From JANPLN01 sp043757265 (GTDB taxonomy: Bacteria > Bdellovibrionota > Bdellovibrionia > Bdellovibrionales > JAGQZY01): a stretch of DNA of 64,000 nt. How positions within the stretch are numbered: the stretch's first letter is position 1; the number at the start of each line of letters is the position of its first letter. The DNA is taken from positions 1 through 64,000 of the forward strand of contig JAYUQP010000084.1 of NCBI GenBank assembly GCA_043757265.1. The letters run 5' to 3'. The notes beneath the pieces are model-generated. The model was given only the letters and a program-made list of their open reading frames with translations. It was not told where the DNA came from and searched no databases. Both the position numbers and the translations under genes were made by a program. Below, in pieces: positions 61,646-64,000 of this stretch.

Positions 61646-61760
61646 ATCCCAAATAACGAGGAGCTTTAAAACACCTCCAAAAGCCTCGGACAGTCCTCGC
61701 CCCTTCGGGTCTGCGGAACTCGTTTTTGGAGGTGTTTTAAAGCTCCTCGTTGTTTGGGAT
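61646..61760. repeat. Long hairpin with the same conserved core (H2)
   Basis: Arms 61646-61682 and 61724-61760 are 37 nt long and complementary with one T/G wobble. Between them, 61683-61723 holds GACAGTCCTCGCCC, a CCC-CTTC-GGG mini-stem, then CTGCGGAACTC, with T5 just after. This core matches H1 (read on the lptD strand) almost throughout, while the arms are unrelated. It lies in the 419-bp gap (61559-61977) between the divergent carbonic-anhydrase-like and lipoprotein genes, where I see no gene; a smaller imperfect inverted pair follows (61780-61845). Confidence 0.85.
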
Positions 61761-61977
61761 GTGCCTATGGCGGGATCGGGGGAGAATTGTTCGCTCTCTC
61801 TTGTGGCAATGAGCCTTTGCTCTCCCCAGGTGCTCAATTCTAGATAATGGCTGCTCAGATGAAAATTTCGTCAGTGTTTGTGGGTCAGATCAGTGAACGT
61901 TTTTCAGGGCTGAAGGTGTTTTTAACACTTGCGCTATAGAAGTGTTAAACCATGACGAGATCAAATTGGAGATTAAT

Positions 61978-62619
61978 ATGAAAGTATTATTGCGAATCAG
62001 TTCTGCAGCATTGTTGGGTCTGTTTGTTGTTGGGTGTAGCAGCAGTTCAACGGACGTCGATATTGAAAGTGAAACACAGATCCCAAATCGGGCAGTTTTG
62101 TACGCAGAGCGAGACGGTCTCAGAAAGGATCTCTCCGAGGTTGGCTTTTTTCTTAATGACATTGAAATCAATAAATACCGAAAAAAAATTGATCGCATTG
62201 AAGAAATTCAACGGGAGCTTGCGCAATTCTTTCCCCATGACCAAGCAACCTTTGGCTTCATTGAGTCCAGTGAACTGAAAAGCTACCGAGACTATTTTGA
62301 CCGAGCTCAGCCAAGGGAGACAACGCTTGCCGAACTAAAAATAAACTTTAATGCGCTTCAAGCACAGGTTGCTGGGTTAGCACAGCCGACGGCTGATTGG
62401 AAACGAAAAGCCCTTATGGCCCATATGAAAGTCATCTACCCACTGTTTGAGGATTTTATCTTTCTCAGGTTGCTCATTTCGAAAATGAAATTCTACCCGT
62501 CGATTTTGAATTCGGATTTGCAAGCTTTGAAGGACACTGACCAAGAAAACGAGACAATGATAGATTTTACGATGAATTTGATTGAGCAGTGCGATATTTT
62601 GATTCGTGAAACGGAATAA
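61978..62619 (+). CDS. Helical lipoprotein of unknown function
   Basis: The 213-residue lipoprotein has lipobox VVGC, after which a Ser-rich stretch leads to an all-helical domain (~40-205) with regularly spaced charged and Leu residues. The start at 61978 is set by GGAGATTAAT. Cysteines are nearly absent after the lipid site. No family is recognised. An in-frame start at 61942 lacks support. Confidence 0.65.
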   Translation: MKVLLRISSAALLGLFVVGCSSSSTDVDIESETQIPNRAVLYAERDGLRKDLSEVGFFLNDIEINKYRKKIDRIEEIQRELAQFFPHDQATFGFIESSELKSYRDYFDRAQPRETTLAELKINFNALQAQVAGLAQPTADWKRKALMAHMKVIYPLFEDFIFLRLLISKMKFYPSILNSDLQALKDTDQENETMIDFTMNLIEQCDILIRETE

Positions 62620-62719
62620 TTCGTTCTGTTCACCCACAGCCGGGACATCCAAAAAAACGTCTATCTTCCGTTTACTAGCAAATTAACTTTTTAATTTCCA
62701 AGATATAATTTCTAGAGCA

Positions 62720-63190
62720 CTAAAGGGAGTCTGAGGCTGAGGTGTGGTCTATGTGTTCTAATGACTGCTCGAAGTCTTGGGCTACGTCGATTTTTAATAC
62801 TCTTTCGCCTTCTGGTGTTTCTACGGTGTGAAGGAATTCGTCCATGAGGGCTTGGCCTTTTGGGTTTGCTAGGAAGTGGGCCATGGCGTCTTCTTCGGAA
62901 AAAGGTATTTCTAAATCAGGAATCGTGGCGTGCATTTCGCGGGCGGCTTCGCAATCGGCGTGGTTGTGAGTTGGCTGTAGAGTTGGGCCTGGTAAACTTG
63001 CAAGCCCGCGACCTGGGCTTTGCGGGTTTGCTTCGGCGGTCACGTGCGCAGGAATTAATTCCTGCGCAATTGGGAAAAGATTGTCTAGTTCGTCTACCCC
63101 TGTTTGTTCAGACTCATTACCAAACTGGAATCCGATCAGTAACAAGCAGCCGATCAGTAGACCTCGGTAAAACTTTTTACTAGTAATCAT
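62720..63190 (-). CDS. Small acidic secreted protein coupled to the metzincin gene
   Basis: The 156-residue product has an N-terminal hydrophobic segment (~9-23, GLLIGCLLLIGFQFG) that serves as signal or anchor, then an acidic, Pro/Glu-rich chain with His-rich HNHADCEAARE and a helical C-terminus. Its start overlaps the metzincin gene by 11 nt, suggesting translational coupling. It could be a chaperone, inhibitor or cargo of the protease; this is inference from position only. Confidence 0.6.
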   Translation of the reverse strand: MITSKKFYRGLLIGCLLLIGFQFGNESEQTGVDELDNLFPIAQELIPAHVTAEANPQSPGRGLASLPGPTLQPTHNHADCEAAREMHATIPDLEIPFSEEDAMAHFLANPKGQALMDEFLHTVETPEGERVLKIDVAQDFEQSLEHIDHTSASDSL

Positions 63191-64000
63191 ACTTCACTCG
63201 TATTGTGTCTGTGTGGTTTGTTAAATAATCGATAAGAAAGCTTTTTCCAGACGTTGCAAGGTTTTCTGTGCAAGGACTTGTTTGGCTTGTGCTGCTGCAA
63301 TGGCTAAGTCCCATTTGATGGCCAAGTTCGTGCAAAAATATACCTTTGCCTGTGCATAAAAGATCCTGTTGCGAGGCGGTTGCAAATTTGCTGGCATAAC
63401 TGCTGGCCGCCGTGCAGTTCTTCATCACGAAGAGTGGCGAATGAGCTCTAGTAACCATTGCTGTGCCCAACGAATCGGATGCGGCTGGATTCGAAATATA
63501 AGCCGTGATGCGATCGTCTAAACCCTTGTTTCGAGCGTAGTCTAATAGATCTCCCTGATTTTTTGCAAAAAGGCTGTCAGACGGAACCATGCTTCTGCTA
63601 ACACGAGCAAACGTTACAGCATTACCAAGAGCGCCATTTAAGGCGGTCAGCATCGAATCTGGGTAGCTATACTTCCACAAGTCATTCCCGGTACTATTGG
63701 CACGGGCAACGATTGAAAAGTCAGTGGCAACGGTGCGCTTTGCATTTGTGTGAATCAGCGTCTTCTCACTCGCATCTAAACTGGCAGTACCATACTGACG
63801 TTCGAGTTCCTTGAAAAGAGCCGAGCGAATTTCTTGAAAGTAACTGGACACAGTGGTGCTTCCACTTCCTACTCTCACCGTCATCGTCTTGTTGTTGATA
63901 TTTGTGCTTTTGATAGAAAAAGAAACCTGCAAACGAGTCCCAAGACAAAACGGCTTTAGGTTTTTGAGGTCGCAGTACATATCGTATGTGTAACTTAAAA
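63180..64000 (-). CDS. Metzincin-like zinc metalloprotease, partial at window edge
   Basis: The frame stays open to the window edge, so the N-terminus is missing; an internal ATG is at 63980. The extended zinc motif HELGHQMGLSH is present near the C-terminus, with the three zinc ligand His and catalytic Glu of matrixin- or reprolysin-type metzincins. Only about 45 residues follow, and no Met-turn methionine is visible there, which is odd for this clan. Cys in FLHELGH's neighbourhood (LLCTG, SHCSS, SPCTE) may form disulfides. Likely secreted; it may act on prey or envelope. Confidence 0.78.
   Translation of the reverse strand, partial: LSYTYDMYCDLKNLKPFCLGTRLQVSFSIKSTNINNKTMTVRVGSGSTTVSSYFQEIRSALFKELERQYGTASLDASEKTLIHTNAKRTVATDFSIVARANSTGNDLWKYSYPDSMLTALNGALGNAVTFARVSRSMVPSDSLFAKNQGDLLDYARNKGLDDRITAYISNPAASDSLGTAMVTRAHSPLFVMKNCTAASSYASKFATASQQDLLCTGKGIFLHELGHQMGLSHCSSTSQTSPCTENLATSGKSFLIDYLTNHTDTIRVKYDY

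Noticed and set aside
1..64000. tRNA, rRNA, riboswitch and IS transposase genes
   Set aside because: Intergenic regions were scanned by eye and none showed cloverleaf sequences, conserved riboswitch cores or transposase frames; a covariance search would be needed to exclude degenerate ones.

Overview
The window reads as a chromosomal segment of a Bdellovibrio-like bacterium (Bdellovibrionota). The main pointers are a complete Agl/Glt-type gliding-motor locus (ExbB, two ExbD, a TonB/AgmX-like protein, TPR proteins, an outer-membrane protein and lipoproteins), many secreted proteins and lipoproteins, a GYF/TPR/FecR-like/coiled-coil locus, an LptD outer-membrane protein and strong GGAGG ribosome binding sites. 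The species cannot be fixed from sequence reading alone. No tRNA, rRNA, IS transposase, prophage or cas gene was seen.

Layout. 1-2.76 kb is a small mobile-looking island: a tyrosine recombinase, a divergent BrnT/BrnA toxin-antitoxin pair and a secreted protein, flanked by diverged ~100-bp direct repeats. 3.0-9.1 kb holds lptD, with a long hairpin on its stop codon, a STAS protein, a coiled-coil protein and a VKOR-DsbA fusion. 9.2-15.9 kb is a tightly packed plus-strand run: ChaN-like, double GYF_2, TPR, FecR-like, a long coiled coil and a small secreted protein. 15.9-18.4 kb is a minus-strand ketone-body/acetoacetate operon (thiolase, ScoA, ScoB). 18.6-19.8 kb has a histone-H1-like lysine-rich protein followed by a structured, repeat-bearing intergenic region. 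19.8-22.7 kb is an envelope methionine-sulfoxide repair unit (DipZ-like, secreted MsrB, divergent secreted MsrA). 22.9-34.7 kb is the gliding-motor locus, ending in two tandem von Willebrand A lipoproteins. 34.7-46.8 kb is mostly housekeeping (cytoplasmic MsrB, MiaB, gamma-carbonic anhydrase, GuaB, GuaA, DnaE), with an acyltransferase-SGNH protein inserted between guaA and dnaE. 46.8-50.4 kb encodes envelope proteins with a FlgT/CsgG-like member. 50.6-64 kb carries a DEAD-box helicase, a leucine-type dehydrogenase, YfgM-BamB, a double cyclic-nucleotide-binding protein, Apt, HemB, a DUF1338 protein, an alpha-carbonic anhydrase-like lipoprotein lacking two zinc ligands, and a metzincin-like protease running off the window end.

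How the genes fit together. Three functional units stand out: the proton-driven envelope motor at 22.9-34.7 kb, the periplasmic thiol/methionine repair network (VKOR-DsbA, DipZ, MsrA, MsrB), and the acetoacetate-to-acetyl-CoA operon.

The most unusual observation is non-coding. Two very long hairpins, at 2962-3077 and 61646-61760, have unrelated, locus-specific stems of about 37-40 bp but share nearly the same 36-41-nt core (GACAGTCCTCGCCC ... CTGCGGAACTC followed by T5). One arm of the first includes the 3' end of lptD, as if flanking DNA had been copied in inverted orientation around a conserved core. A third long hairpin (19425-19549) also starts on a stop codon but has a different core.
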